The notes beneath the pieces are model-generated. The model saw nothing but the letters and a program-made list of their open reading frames with translations, did not search any database and was not told the DNA's origin. This document shows, piece after piece, positions 1 through 8,084 of a DNA stretch of 51,119 nucleotides. Both the position numbers and the translations under genes were made by a program. Position 1 is the stretch's first letter. Each line of letters opens with the position of its first letter. The DNA comes from DATEEG01 sp035525055 (GTDB lineage: Bacteria > Actinomycetota > Acidimicrobiia > Spongiisociales > ZC4RG35), in assembly GCA_035525055.1 (NCBI GenBank), contig DATLEZ010000019.1, forward strand, positions 1-51,119, written 5' to 3'.

Positions 1-1278
1 CTGGAGATGACCGATCTCGGGCAGGGCTCTCGTCAACCAACCCGATTCCCAGAGACCGAGGATGGCGTCCCAGCCCGGACGCCCTGAAGCTAGAAGCGAA
101 ACGAAGCCGCTGCGGTCGCCGGCGGTCCATTCCGGAGGGCCTGATCGCGCTGCGAACTCCCTCTCCCAGGTGGAGAGCCTTCCCCTGGCATCGGAAGCAA
201 CGGCGGCTCGGGCGAAGGCCAAGGGTGTCGCCGCAGCCTCTCCCCGGGCCCAACGGGATCGGACAAATCTGACCACGGCCAGACCGGCGTGGGCGATCGG
301 GTCGACTCCCGCCGGTCTGATCCGGCCCCACCTTGCTGCCGCCACCCCATCGGCGAAACGCGCCGACCGATAAACCTCGGTAGCAACCTCGGCTGGGTCC
401 CGCTCGAGCCACGCCCCGACGCTCGTTCGAAGGTCGAGGGCGAACCGATCGGCGCCCCGGCGCTGGACGGCGTGGAGGGCCTGGCGAACGGCGAGCAATG
501 TCCGGCGGGCCGGGATCTCCCCCGGCTCAAGGCCGACCTCGGGCTCTTCCCCGAGCAATTCGGACCGCCGTCGGTCCCAATCCAATCGATGAAGGGTGCG
601 CAGCCCGCCCCGGCCGTTCTTGACATCGAGGTCCTGCAACGCAAATGGCTCGCGATCCCACAGAGAGCGCTCCTCGTCCGCCAACCGCTCCGTCAGGTTC
701 GTGCGGGTGCCGGCCAGAAGTCGTGCCAGGCCCTGATTGAGTTCCTCGAGAAGCTCGGGCGGTCCGCCGATTAGACGAGCGCTGAGCACGGTACAGAGGG
801 TGCTGAGGTCGTCCCGGGCGAAGCTCACGGTCCCTTTGACAGTTCTGGTGGCGTGCCCGATCTTGAGGCCCGAGTCCCAGAGGGGATAGAGGATTGCTCG
901 AACGGCGTCCTCGTCGACCGGTCCCTCATGGAGCAGCAGCAAGTCGATGTCGGAATAGAGGCAGAGTTCGCGCCGCCCGTATCCACCGACTGCCACCATC
1001 GCCACATCCGGGGCAGAAGCGGCCAGGGCAGCGAGGCACTCATCGAGCGAGGCCGAGAGGACTGTGTTAATGGCGGCGGCGGCCCTCCCGGGTCCGTTGG
1101 TGAGGATGGAGTCGCGCGTTGTCAGATACGACTGGAGCAGGCCCGAACCGGGAGGATCTAGTCCATTCCGTTTCGACACCCGCTCCCAGTCGTCTTTCGC
1201 GTGGGATGCCTCGGCGCTCAGCCGCGACCGATCAGCGTTTTGCCGTAGCCCCTCAGATTGCGTCGGCTCCTCGTTCAC
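1..1278 (-). CDS. glnD: PII uridylyltransferase / uridylyl-removing enzyme GlnD, N-terminal part (cut by window edge)
   Basis: About 426 residues are readable on the minus strand from a GTG at 1278 to the left edge, with no stop, so the C-terminal HD and ACT domains lie outside. The nucleotidyltransferase core is clear: GGYGRRELCLYSDIDLLLLH near residues 95-115 carries the G-G and D-x-D motifs, and DVKNGRGGLRTL near residue 205 is the GlnD-specific motif. The family senses glutamine and uridylylates or deuridylylates PII. In actinobacteria the homologue adenylylates PII (known for Corynebacterium and Streptomyces), so the donor nucleotide here is uncertain. The gene overlaps the end of glnB by 26 bp, which implies co-transcription and translational coupling. 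The frame was read directly from the DNA. Confidence 0.93.
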   Translation of the reverse strand, partial: MNEEPTQSEGLRQNADRSRLSAEASHAKDDWERVSKRNGLDPPGSGLLQSYLTTRDSILTNGPGRAAAAINTVLSASLDECLAALAASAPDVAMVAVGGYGRRELCLYSDIDLLLLHEGPVDEDAVRAILYPLWDSGLKIGHATRTVKGTVSFARDDLSTLCTVLSARLIGGPPELLEELNQGLARLLAGTRTNLTERLADEERSLWDREPFALQDLDVKNGRGGLRTLHRLDWDRRRSELLGEEPEVGLEPGEIPARRTLLAVRQALHAVQRRGADRFALDLRTSVGAWLERDPAEVATEVYRSARFADGVAAARWGRIRPAGVDPIAHAGLAVVRFVRSRWARGEAAATPLAFARAAVASDARGRLSTWEREFAARSGPPEWTAGDRSGFVSLLASGRPGWDAILGLWESGWLTRALPEIGHLQ

Positions 1279-1591
1279 CTGTTCTGATCCTTAGGACCTG
1301 TTCGACCGGTATCACGATGATCTTGCCATCTCCGATCTCACCCGTCCGCGCCGCCCCTTCGATTGCGGAGACGACTCGTTCGACGTCCCCGTCGTCCACA
1401 GCAACCTCAACCCGGGTCTTGGGGACGAACTCGACCTTGTACTCGGCGCCGCGATAAACCTCGGTCTGGCCTGATTGCCGACCAAAGCCCCGAATCTCGC
1501 CCACCGACATCCCGGTGACACCAACTCCTTTGAGGGCGTCCTTGACGTCTTCGAGTTTGAACGGCTTGATGAAAGCGATTATCAGCTTCAT
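1253..1591 (-). CDS. glnB: Nitrogen regulatory protein PII
   Basis: This 112-residue protein has the full PII length. It starts MKLIIAFIKPFKLEDVKDAL and ends in the conserved C-terminal strand. The T-loop contains RGAEYKVEF with the modifiable tyrosine at position 51, and the C-terminal signature GxIGDGKIIV is present. PII trimers bind ATP/ADP and 2-oxoglutarate and report nitrogen status to transporters and enzymes. The gene sits 8 bp after amt and overlaps glnD, the usual arrangement in which PII (GlnK type) plugs the ammonium channel and GlnD modifies PII. An AGGAGG ribosome site lies just before the ATG. Whether to name it glnB or glnK is a matter of convention; the linkage to amt favours a GlnK role. 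Confidence 0.96.
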   Translation of the reverse strand: MKLIIAFIKPFKLEDVKDALKGVGVTGMSVGEIRGFGRQSGQTEVYRGAEYKVEFVPKTRVEVAVDDGDVERVVSAIEGAARTGEIGDGKIIVIPVEQVLRIRTGERGADAI

Positions 1592-1599
1592 TGCTCCTC

Positions 1600-2796
1600 C
1601 TACTCCGAAAGCACGTATCCCCGCTCCTCGTGGAGCGAGATGTCGAGGCCCTCGGTCTCCTGATTCTCATCGACTCGCAGCCCCACGAGAGCCTTGACGA
1701 TGCGGGCCAGGATGTAGGACGCAACGAACGTGAAGGCCATGACGGCCAGGACCGCGACGACCTGCTTGATGAAAAAGGCGCCACCGCCGAAGAGCAGGCC
1801 ATCGGGGACGAACTCGTTGACCGAGCTCTGGGCGAAGACTCCGAGCAAGACCGATCCGACGATGCCGCCAGCCAGATGAACGCCGACCACGTCGAGGGAA
1901 TCGTCGTAGCCGAATCTCGACTTCAGGCTCACGGCGCTGAAACAGACGAATCCACCCGCAAGACCGATCACAATCGCTGACATCGGTGAGACGAAGCCGG
2001 CGCCTGGCGTTATGGCCACCAGACCGGCCACTGCTCCCGAAGCCGCTCCGAGCGTGGTCGGCTTTCCAGTCTTCATCCACTCCGCCACCACCCAGGCCAA
2101 GGCAGCGACGGCGGCCGCGATCTGCGTAGTCACGAAGGCGTTGATGGCGATCCCGTCGGCGGCCAGCGCCGAGCCGGCGTTGAATCCGAACCACCCAAAC
2201 CACAGAATCCCGGTACCAATCAGGGTCAGAGGCAAAGAGTGGGGCCTCATCGGCTCGGCTCCATATCCCTTGCGGGGACCGAGCGCGAAAACCAGGGCCA
2301 GGGCCGCGACCCCTGCGTTGATATGCACAACCAGTCCGCCGGCAAAGTCCCTGACACCCCAGGCGAATAGCCACCCGTCGGCGGCGAATCCCCAGTGAGC
2401 CACGATGGGATAGACGATCAGCGCCCACAGTGTCGTGAACAAGACCCAGGCCGAGAACTTCATGCGCTCGGCAACGGCACCCGAGATCAGAGCCGGTGTG
2501 ATGATTGCAAACATCATTTGAAACACCATGAACAGCAAGGCGTCGCCTTCGACCCCTTTGAGTCCCACGAAATCCAAGCCTCCGATGAACCCGCCGATGT
2601 CGGTTCCAAAGGCCAGCGAGTAGCCGATCACTGTCCAGACCACGGTCACAATCGAGATTGTGAAGAAGTTCTTCATCAGCATGTTGAGGACGTTCTTCGA
2701 CCTCACCATGCCTCCGTAGAACAGCGCCAAACCCGGAGTCATGAACAGGACCAGGGCCGAGCTCGTCAGCAGCCAGGCGATGGTTCCTTCGCTCAC
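1600..2796 (-). CDS. amt: Ammonium transporter, Amt/MEP/Rh family
   Basis: This 398-residue polytopic membrane protein has the Amt fold of eleven helices. Visible hallmarks are FYGGMVRSKNVLN near residue 26, the ADGWLFAWGVRDFAGG stretch, HINAGVAALALVFALG with a conserved pore histidine, and FGWFGFNAGSALAAD. It conducts ammonium/ammonia across the cytoplasmic membrane. The start is a GTG with a very strong ribosome site (AAGGAGGAAGG). It is the first gene of amt-glnB-glnD, an operon usually induced under nitrogen limitation; a GlnR-like box about 50 bp upstream fits that. The usual cytoplasmic C-terminal tail is present. Confidence 0.97.
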   Translation of the reverse strand: MSEGTIAWLLTSSALVLFMTPGLALFYGGMVRSKNVLNMLMKNFFTISIVTVVWTVIGYSLAFGTDIGGFIGGLDFVGLKGVEGDALLFMVFQMMFAIITPALISGAVAERMKFSAWVLFTTLWALIVYPIVAHWGFAADGWLFAWGVRDFAGGLVVHINAGVAALALVFALGPRKGYGAEPMRPHSLPLTLIGTGILWFGWFGFNAGSALAADGIAINAFVTTQIAAAVAALAWVVAEWMKTGKPTTLGAASGAVAGLVAITPGAGFVSPMSAIVIGLAGGFVCFSAVSLKSRFGYDDSLDVVGVHLAGGIVGSVLLGVFAQSSVNEFVPDGLLFGGGAFFIKQVVAVLAVMAFTFVASYILARIVKALVGLRVDENQETEGLDISLHEERGYVLSE

Positions 2797-2844
2797 AGAC
2801 CTTCCTCCTTCTTGTGATTGCCAGTTGTCGGTCAGACCCTGGGT

Positions 2845-2878
2845 GTTTCATGTTTCGTGGTTGTTTCGGAGCTGTTAC
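2845..2878 (-). promoter_or_regulatory. GlnR-type nitrogen-response box upstream of amt
   Basis: Read on the minus strand, toward amt, the sequence is GTAAC-N6-GAAAC-N6-GAAAC-N2-GAAAC. The actinobacterial GlnR a-site/b-site pattern is gTnAC-N6-GaAAC-N6, repeated. The first pair fits exactly and a third element follows at the correct spacing with GAAAC in place of GTnAC. It lies about 50 bp upstream of the amt start. GlnR itself is not in this window, so the regulator is inferred from the motif and from regulation of amt-glnK-glnD in Streptomyces. Confidence 0.7.
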
Positions 2879-2885
2879 GAGATCA

Positions 2886-2944
2886 GGAAGTCGGAAGTCC
2901 GAGGAGAAATTGGAATCGGAAGTCGGGACGGGAAGTTGGATGGG
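2886..2944. repeat. Degenerate short tandem repeat (GGAAGTYG-like units)
   Basis: The stretch carries repeated GGAAGT-type words: AGGAAGTCGGAAGTCC, TCGGAAGTCGG and GGGAAGTTGG. It lies between the amt regulatory region and the hairpin repeat at 2952-3092. No coding function is evident, although a frame upstream of the aldehyde dehydrogenase is incidentally open through it. Confidence 0.5.
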
Positions 2945-2951
2945 AAGAAAC

Positions 2952-3092
2952 GATCACCGAAGGAAAGGCTGCGGCCCTTCTTTGGTATGTGGGCGTCGCT
3001 CTGATCGTTCTTTGGCGCGACAGCTGCCTATACGACTTCCTGGGGCCAAAGAAGGTGTGGCGAGACGCTCACACGCCAAAGAAGGCCCGCGG
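2952..3092. repeat. Large imperfect inverted repeat related to dispersed repeat family
   Basis: The left arm 2969-2997 and right arm 3064-3092 are reverse complements at 24 of 29 positions. Inside them a smaller pair (TTCTTTGGCGC and GGCCAAAGAAGG) forms a nested stem. The right-arm words GACGCTCACACGCCAAAGAAG recur at 21463-21483 with one change. The left edge ATCACCGAAGGAAAGG resembles the terminus of the element at 45514. Together with the adjoining DNA this fills the 2797-3215 gap, which holds no recognisable gene. Confidence 0.65.
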
Positions 3093-3215
3093 TACGCTCA
3101 TATCCGGTCCTTCGGCGATTCCGAACTTTCGGAGTCAACACCAACCCGACCGGGCTCCGAAGCTACCTCAACCCTCCAGTCTCAAGCCCCTCTCCCCAAT
3201 GCAAGACTTACTGCC

Positions 3216-4595
3216 ATGACCACCACCCTTCTCAATCCCGCCACCAGTCAGGAAATCGCCCAAGTACCGCGTCTTGGGCCCGGAGAGGTCGACCGGGCAG
3301 TGGTCGCTGCCCATGAGGCCTATCAGCGGGGAACCTGGCGAAACGCCCCGGTCAGGGAGCGGCGGGACGTGCTGCGCCGGATGGGCGACCTGATTCGGCG
3401 GGACCACGAGCGCCTGGCGAATCTGGAGCTGGCCAACACGGGCAAGCCGATTGCAGCCGCCCGCGGCGAGATCGGTGCAGTTGCCACTACCTTCGATTTC
3501 TACGCCGGGGCGGTGGACAAGTTCCATGGCCAGACCATTCCCGGCAATGCCCGTGGCACCCTCATGACTTTCCGTGAGCCGATCGGCGTGTGCGGCGCCA
3601 TCGTTCCGTGGAACTTTCCAATGGTCATCCTTGGATGGAAGGCGGCGCCGGCTCTTGCCATGGGGAACTCGGTCGTGGCCAAGCCAGCCGAGATCACCCC
3701 TTTGACCGCGCTGGCGCTCGTCGATCTTGCCCTGGAGGCCGGCGTACCAGCCGGTGTGTTCTCTGTTGTGACCGGCAAGGGATCGGAGACGGGCGAGGCC
3801 CTGGTCCGTCATCCACTTGTTCGCAAGATCTCGTTTACGGGTTCGACCGAGGTCGGGACTGAGGTGATGCACCAGGCCGCCAGCGGAGTGAAACGCGTCT
3901 CTCTCGAACTCGGAGGAAAGTCGGCGAACCTCATTTTTGCAGATGCCGATCTCGACGCCTGCATCTCGTCGTCGCTCTGGTCGGTCTACGACAATGCCGG
4001 CCAGGACTGCTGCGCCCGAAGCCGGATACTCGTCGAGAGGCCGATTTTCCGTGAAGTGGTCGACCGTTTCGTTGCAGCGACCGAAGGAATCAAGGTGGGA
4101 GATCCAACCGCGGAGCAAACCGAGATGGGACCGTTGATCTCGGCTTCTCACCGGGAACGGGTCGAGTCCTATCTCGAGATCGGTCGGTCCGAAGGAGGCA
4201 CTGTTGTAACAGGCGGCCAGCGTCTCGACTCAGCAGGAAACTTCCTGACCCCATCGGTCATAATCGACGTTCATCCCGCCATGAGAGTGATGAAAGAGGA
4301 GATCTTTGGGCCCGTCGTCGGGATCATCCCCTTCGACACCGAACAAGAGGCGGTTGAGGTTGCCAACGACTCCGTGTACGGGCTGTCGGGGTCGCTTTGG
4401 ACCCGGGACATAGGTCGCGCCTTGCGAGTGGCCCGAGCCGTTGAGACCGGGATGATCTCAATCAACTCGTCTTCCAGCGTTCACATCGAAGCACCGTTCG
4501 GTGGGGTCAAGCAATCGGGCATTGGGCGCGAACAAGGAATGGCCGCCCTCGAGCACTACAGCGAATACAAAACAGTGTTCATAGGCGAGCAATGA
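3216..4595 (+). CDS. NAD(P)-dependent aldehyde dehydrogenase
   Basis: A 459-residue ALDH-superfamily enzyme oxidises an aldehyde to the acid with NAD(P). The cofactor motif PWNFPMVILGWKAAPALAMG, the Glu motif SLELGGKSAN (Glu near 231) and the catalytic NAGQDC (Cys near 265) are present, as is the C-terminal EEIFGPV motif. The closest family feel is betaine-aldehyde or gamma-aminobutyraldehyde dehydrogenase, but the substrate cannot be read from sequence. The ATG at 3216 (MTTTLLNPATSQE) was chosen because it gives the normal family N-terminus; the open frame extends 134 codons further upstream through repeat DNA. There is no clear ribosome site. The neighbouring glutamine amidotransferase suggests, weakly, polyamine/GABA or glutamine-related catabolism. 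Confidence 0.93.
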   Translation: MTTTLLNPATSQEIAQVPRLGPGEVDRAVVAAHEAYQRGTWRNAPVRERRDVLRRMGDLIRRDHERLANLELANTGKPIAAARGEIGAVATTFDFYAGAVDKFHGQTIPGNARGTLMTFREPIGVCGAIVPWNFPMVILGWKAAPALAMGNSVVAKPAEITPLTALALVDLALEAGVPAGVFSVVTGKGSETGEALVRHPLVRKISFTGSTEVGTEVMHQAASGVKRVSLELGGKSANLIFADADLDACISSSLWSVYDNAGQDCCARSRILVERPIFREVVDRFVAATEGIKVGDPTAEQTEMGPLISASHRERVESYLEIGRSEGGTVVTGGQRLDSAGNFLTPSVIIDVHPAMRVMKEEIFGPVVGIIPFDTEQEAVEVANDSVYGLSGSLWTRDIGRALRVARAVETGMISINSSSSVHIEAPFGGVKQSGIGREQGMAALEHYSEYKTVFIGEQ

Positions 4596-4597
4596 GT

Positions 4598-4676
4598 CCC
4601 AAGCCGCAAGCCACAAGCCCCAAAGCCGCAAGCGCCAGATCGGCTCAGACGTGAGGCTTGAGACTTGAGGCTTGCT
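4598..4676. repeat. AAGCC(T)CAAG-type inverted/tandem repeat
   Basis: The left side repeats CAAGCCGCAAGCC...AAAGCCGCAAG and the right side repeats GAGGCTTGAGACTTGAGGCTTG. The two sides can pair into a hairpin between the dehydrogenase stop and the next start. The same word set (AAGCCTCAAGTCTC...) occurs inside lon at 27460-27536. It could act as a transcript stabiliser or terminator; no U-tract follows. Confidence 0.6.
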
Positions 4677-4708
4677 GCCCCCCGATCTCCGAGAGGGGAA
4701 ACCGGACC

Positions 4709-5410
4709 GTGAAGCTCGGTCTTCTCCTTTGCGACCATGTTCGGCCTGGGTTTAGGGCCGTAGCGGGAGACTATCCGGAGTTCTTTGCCCGGTTCTTTGC
4801 CGATCGGCCCGACGTCGAGCTCGTCGAATTCGATCTCACAGCCGGGGAGTTCCCCGTTGATCTCGACCAGTGTGACGCCTGGATCACCACCGGGTCTCGA
4901 CATTCGGTTTATGAAGACGTTCCCTGGGTGGTCACCCTGGCCGACCTGGTACGTCGGTTCGATCGTGAGCGCCGCAAACTCGTTGGCATCTGCTTTGGAG
5001 CCCAGATGATCGGCCACGCCCTCGGCGGGGAGGTTGCCAGGGCCCCGGCCGGGTGGCAGGTCGGTATCAAAGAGACGAGGGTCGGGTTGGCCCAGCTATG
5101 GATGGTGCCGGCGGCAGACACCTTCCGAATCCTTCACATGAATGGCGATCAAATCCTGATCCCGCCCGAGCGGCTGCGCGTGCTCGGTTCTAGCGAAGGC
5201 GTGCCCGTCTCGGTCATCGCAGTGGGTGATCACTTCATAGGTTTCCAGGGGCATCCCGAATTCGAACCGGCCTACTCCGCGGTGCTAATGGAGGCCAGGC
5301 GGGGAAATCCCATACCGGAGGATGTCGTAGATTCCGGACTCTCGTCGCTTGCCATTGATACCGACACGAGACTTCTTTCCGACTGGATCACTAGGTTCAT
5401 TGCCGGCTGA
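4709..5410 (+). CDS. Class I glutamine amidotransferase-like protein
   Basis: A 233-residue single-domain GATase1 protein. The nucleophile elbow GICFGAQ places Cys near 95, and the later FQGHPEFE gives the His and Glu of the triad. The early TTGSRHSVYED segment is typical of stand-alone GuaA-like amidotransferases of unknown acceptor. It probably hydrolyses a gamma-glutamyl amide or glutamine; the physiological substrate is unknown. The GTG at 4709 was chosen because a GAGAGGGG ribosome site lies about 10 bp upstream and the protein then begins MKLGLLLCDH; the open frame extends 17 codons further up through repeat DNA. It follows the aldehyde dehydrogenase in the same direction. Confidence 0.87.
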   Translation: MKLGLLLCDHVRPGFRAVAGDYPEFFARFFADRPDVELVEFDLTAGEFPVDLDQCDAWITTGSRHSVYEDVPWVVTLADLVRRFDRERRKLVGICFGAQMIGHALGGEVARAPAGWQVGIKETRVGLAQLWMVPAADTFRILHMNGDQILIPPERLRVLGSSEGVPVSVIAVGDHFIGFQGHPEFEPAYSAVLMEARRGNPIPEDVVDSGLSSLAIDTDTRLLSDWITRFIAG

Positions 5411-5417
5411 CGTGACC

Positions 5418-5434
5418 ATTTCGTGTTCCGGAAT
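5418..5434. promoter_or_regulatory. Palindrome-like site upstream of clpB
   Basis: ATTTCG-TGTTC-CGGAAT is an imperfect palindrome 50 bp before clpB. It resembles the longer palindrome in front of dnaK/lon at 25665-25687 (ATTCCGAG..CTCGGGAAT on the dnaK strand), so the two may be operators for one heat-shock regulator such as HspR. It does not match the published HAIR consensus CTTGAGT-N7-ACTCAAG. Confidence 0.35.
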
Positions 5435-5483
5435 GAATCAGATTGGGTAGCAGTTAGAACCGGCAAAACATCGGAGCCTGAGG

Positions 5484-8069
5484 ATGGACCTTTCCAAACT
5501 GACAACCCGAGCGCAGCAGGCGCTGGTCGCCGCCAGGGATCAAGCCACCGCACGCAACCACGGGGGGATTCACCCCGCCCACCTATTGCGGGCGCTCGTG
5601 GCCCAGACCGAAGGCCTGGTGCTGCCTCTCCTACAGGCAATCGAGGTCGCTCCCAACGATGCTCGCCAGTTGGCCGAGGTCGAGTTGAACAAGCTTCCAC
5701 AGGTCTACGGCGGATCCGAGCCGCAGATGACTCAAGACCTAGCCCGGGTGCTCGAGGTCGCCGATCAGCGCCGTTCCGATTTCAAGGATGACTACATCTC
5801 GGTCGAGCACCTGCTGCTCGGCCTGGCGGAAAGCACCGGCCCGGTCGGCACGGCTCTGCGGGACCTGGGGGTTCGCTCCGAGGTGATCCTCGATGGTCTG
5901 AAGAATCTTCGTGGCAACCAGCGGATTACCAGCGCCGATCCCGAGGCGACTTTCCAGGCGCTCGAGCAGTACGGGCGCGACCTCACGGCGGTGGCCCGGG
6001 AAGGGAAGCTCGATCCGGTCATCGGGAGGGACGAGGAGATCCGGCGCGTTATCCAGGTGCTCTCGCGGAGAACCAAGAACAACCCAGTTCTCATCGGTGA
6101 GCCCGGTGTCGGCAAGACCGCCATTGTCGAAGGGCTGGCTTTGCGCATCGCTAATCGTGATGTCCCCGAGAGCCTGAAGAATCGCCGCATCGTTGCTCTC
6201 GACCTCGGAGCCATGGTGGCGGGCGCCAAGTATCGGGGTGAATTCGAAGAGCGGCTCAAGGCTGTACTGGCAGAGATCAAGGCGTCCGAAGGCCAGGTCA
6301 TCACCTTCCTCGACGAGCTTCACACCGTGGTCGGGGCCGGGGCGGCCGAGGGCGCCATGGATGCTTCCAACATGCTGAAGCCAATGCTGGCCCGGGGCGA
6401 GCTGCGGATGATCGGTGCCACCACTCTCGACGAGTACCGCAAGCACATCGAGAAGGATGCCGCCCTCGAACGGCGCTTCCAGCCTGTGATGGTGGAGCCT
6501 CCATCGGTCCAGGACACCATTGGAATCCTGCGCGGGCTCAAAGAGCGCTACGAGGTTCACCATGGAGTTCGCATCACTGACTCTGCGCTTGTTGCTGCTG
6601 CGGTTCTTTCGGATCGCTATATCACGTCACGGTTTCTCCCGGACAAAGCCATCGATCTGATCGACGAAGCAGCCTCACGACTTCGAATCGAGATCGACTC
6701 CATGCCCGAGGAGATCGACGAGCTGACGCGGCGCAGGATCCAACTGGAGATCGAACGAGAAGCGCTCAAGAAGGAGAGTGATTCCGCTTCCAAAGAGCGC
6801 CTCGCTGCTCTGATCAAAGAACACGCCGACATCGTCGAACAAGTCGACGCCCTGACTGCCCGTTGGACGCTGGAGAAGGAAGCGATCGCTGCCAGCCGCA
6901 ACGTCAAACAGAGAATTGAAGAAACCCGGGCCGCGGCCGAGAAGGCCGAGCGCGAGGGCGATCTGTCGAAAGCTGCCGAGTTGCGGTACGGCACCCTCCG
7001 CGAGCTCGAGGCCGAACTCGCCCGTCGGCAAGAGGAGCTCGAGAAGCTTCATGCCGAGGGCCGGATGCTGTCAGAGGAAGTGACGGATCAGGACATCGCC
7101 GAGGTAGTAGCTCGCTGGACCGGGATCCCGGTCTCGAAGCTGATGCAGGGCGACGTGGAAAAGCTCATCCATCTCGAGGAGCACCTGCATCAGCGGGTGA
7201 TAGGCCAGGATCGAGCGGTCGATGCAGTAGCCGCCGCGGTCCGCCGGAGCCGGTCGGGTCTGTCCGATCCGAACCGGCCGATCGGATCGTTCATCTTTCT
7301 CGGCCCGACCGGCGTGGGCAAGACCGAGCTCGCCCGGGCCCTGGCCGAGTATCTGTTCGATGACGAAAGGGCGATGGTCCGGATCGATATGTCGGAGTAC
7401 ATGGAGAAGTTCTCGGTGTCCCGGCTGATCGGAGCCCCACCCGGTTACGTCGGATACGACGAAGGCGGTCAGTTGACCGAAGCCGTGCGACGGCGGCCCT
7501 ACTCGGTTGTCCTTATGGACGAGATCGAGAAAGCTCACCCCGACGTGTTCAATGTCCTTCTGCAGGTGATGGATGACGGGCGCCTGACCGATGGGCAGGG
7601 CCGAACGGTCAACTTCACCAATGTGGTTCTCATCATGACTTCCAACCTCGGCTCCGAGCACATCCAACCCGACCTCCCGGACGAGGTGGTCGAGGAGCGG
7701 GTGATGCTGTCGGTGCGCGGCCACTTCCGACCCGAATTCTTGAACCGGGTCGATGACCTGATCGTGTTCCGCCGGCTCAGCCGGGAACAACTCCGGGAGA
7801 TCGTCGATATCCAACTGGCCCAGTTGCAGCGACGGTTGACCGAGCGGCACATCATCCTCCAACTGTCGGATGCGGCCAAAGACCTTCTGGCAGAGGAGGG
7901 CTTCGATCCTATCTACGGTGCCCGCCCTCTCAAACGGGTCATCCAGAAGAGACTGGCGGATGCGCTGGCGATGAAGCTGCTGGCCGGGGAATACTCAGAT
8001 GGGGACACGATCACCGTCGACGCTCACGACGACGAAATGGTGTTCGGCCAGGCGATCCTTCGAGTTTGA
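5484..8069 (+). CDS. clpB: ATP-dependent disaggregase chaperone ClpB
   Basis: The 861 residues match the usual ClpB length. An N-terminal Clp repeat domain (MDLSKLTTRAQQALVAARDQ onwards) is followed by nucleotide-binding domain 1 with Walker A GEPGVGKTA near 205 and Walker B VITFLDELH. A long coiled-coil middle domain covers about 400-530, which separates ClpB from ClpA and ClpC. Domain 2 has Walker A GPTGVGKTE near 607. The hexamer threads aggregated proteins out for refolding together with DnaK, whose operon is encoded 16 kb away. The start follows GGAGCCTGAGG. The patatin gene begins 15 bp after the stop and may be co-transcribed. Confidence 0.98.
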   Translation: MDLSKLTTRAQQALVAARDQATARNHGGIHPAHLLRALVAQTEGLVLPLLQAIEVAPNDARQLAEVELNKLPQVYGGSEPQMTQDLARVLEVADQRRSDFKDDYISVEHLLLGLAESTGPVGTALRDLGVRSEVILDGLKNLRGNQRITSADPEATFQALEQYGRDLTAVAREGKLDPVIGRDEEIRRVIQVLSRRTKNNPVLIGEPGVGKTAIVEGLALRIANRDVPESLKNRRIVALDLGAMVAGAKYRGEFEERLKAVLAEIKASEGQVITFLDELHTVVGAGAAEGAMDASNMLKPMLARGELRMIGATTLDEYRKHIEKDAALERRFQPVMVEPPSVQDTIGILRGLKERYEVHHGVRITDSALVAAAVLSDRYITSRFLPDKAIDLIDEAASRLRIEIDSMPEEIDELTRRRIQLEIEREALKKESDSASKERLAALIKEHADIVEQVDALTARWTLEKEAIAASRNVKQRIEETRAAAEKAEREGDLSKAAELRYGTLRELEAELARRQEELEKLHAEGRMLSEEVTDQDIAEVVARWTGIPVSKLMQGDVEKLIHLEEHLHQRVIGQDRAVDAVAAAVRRSRSGLSDPNRPIGSFIFLGPTGVGKTELARALAEYLFDDERAMVRIDMSEYMEKFSVSRLIGAPPGYVGYDEGGQLTEAVRRRPYSVVLMDEIEKAHPDVFNVLLQVMDDGRLTDGQGRTVNFTNVVLIMTSNLGSEHIQPDLPDEVVEERVMLSVRGHFRPEFLNRVDDLIVFRRLSREQLREIVDIQLAQLQRRLTERHIILQLSDAAKDLLAEEGFDPIYGARPLKRVIQKRLADALAMKLLAGEYSDGDTITVDAHDDEMVFGQAILRV

Positions 8070-8084
8070 GCCCGATTCGCCAGA

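Noticed and set aside
90..644. 184-codon minus-strand frame at the left edge
   Set aside because: The real gene is glnD in another frame; this frame is arginine/serine/proline-rich shadow sequence.
2814..3215. N-terminal extension of the aldehyde dehydrogenase
   Set aside because: The extra 134 codons run through hairpin repeat DNA and do not belong to the ALDH family.
3168..4151. A 327-codon frame antisense to the aldehyde dehydrogenase
   Set aside because: It mirrors the real ALDH coding frame and has no recognisable family.
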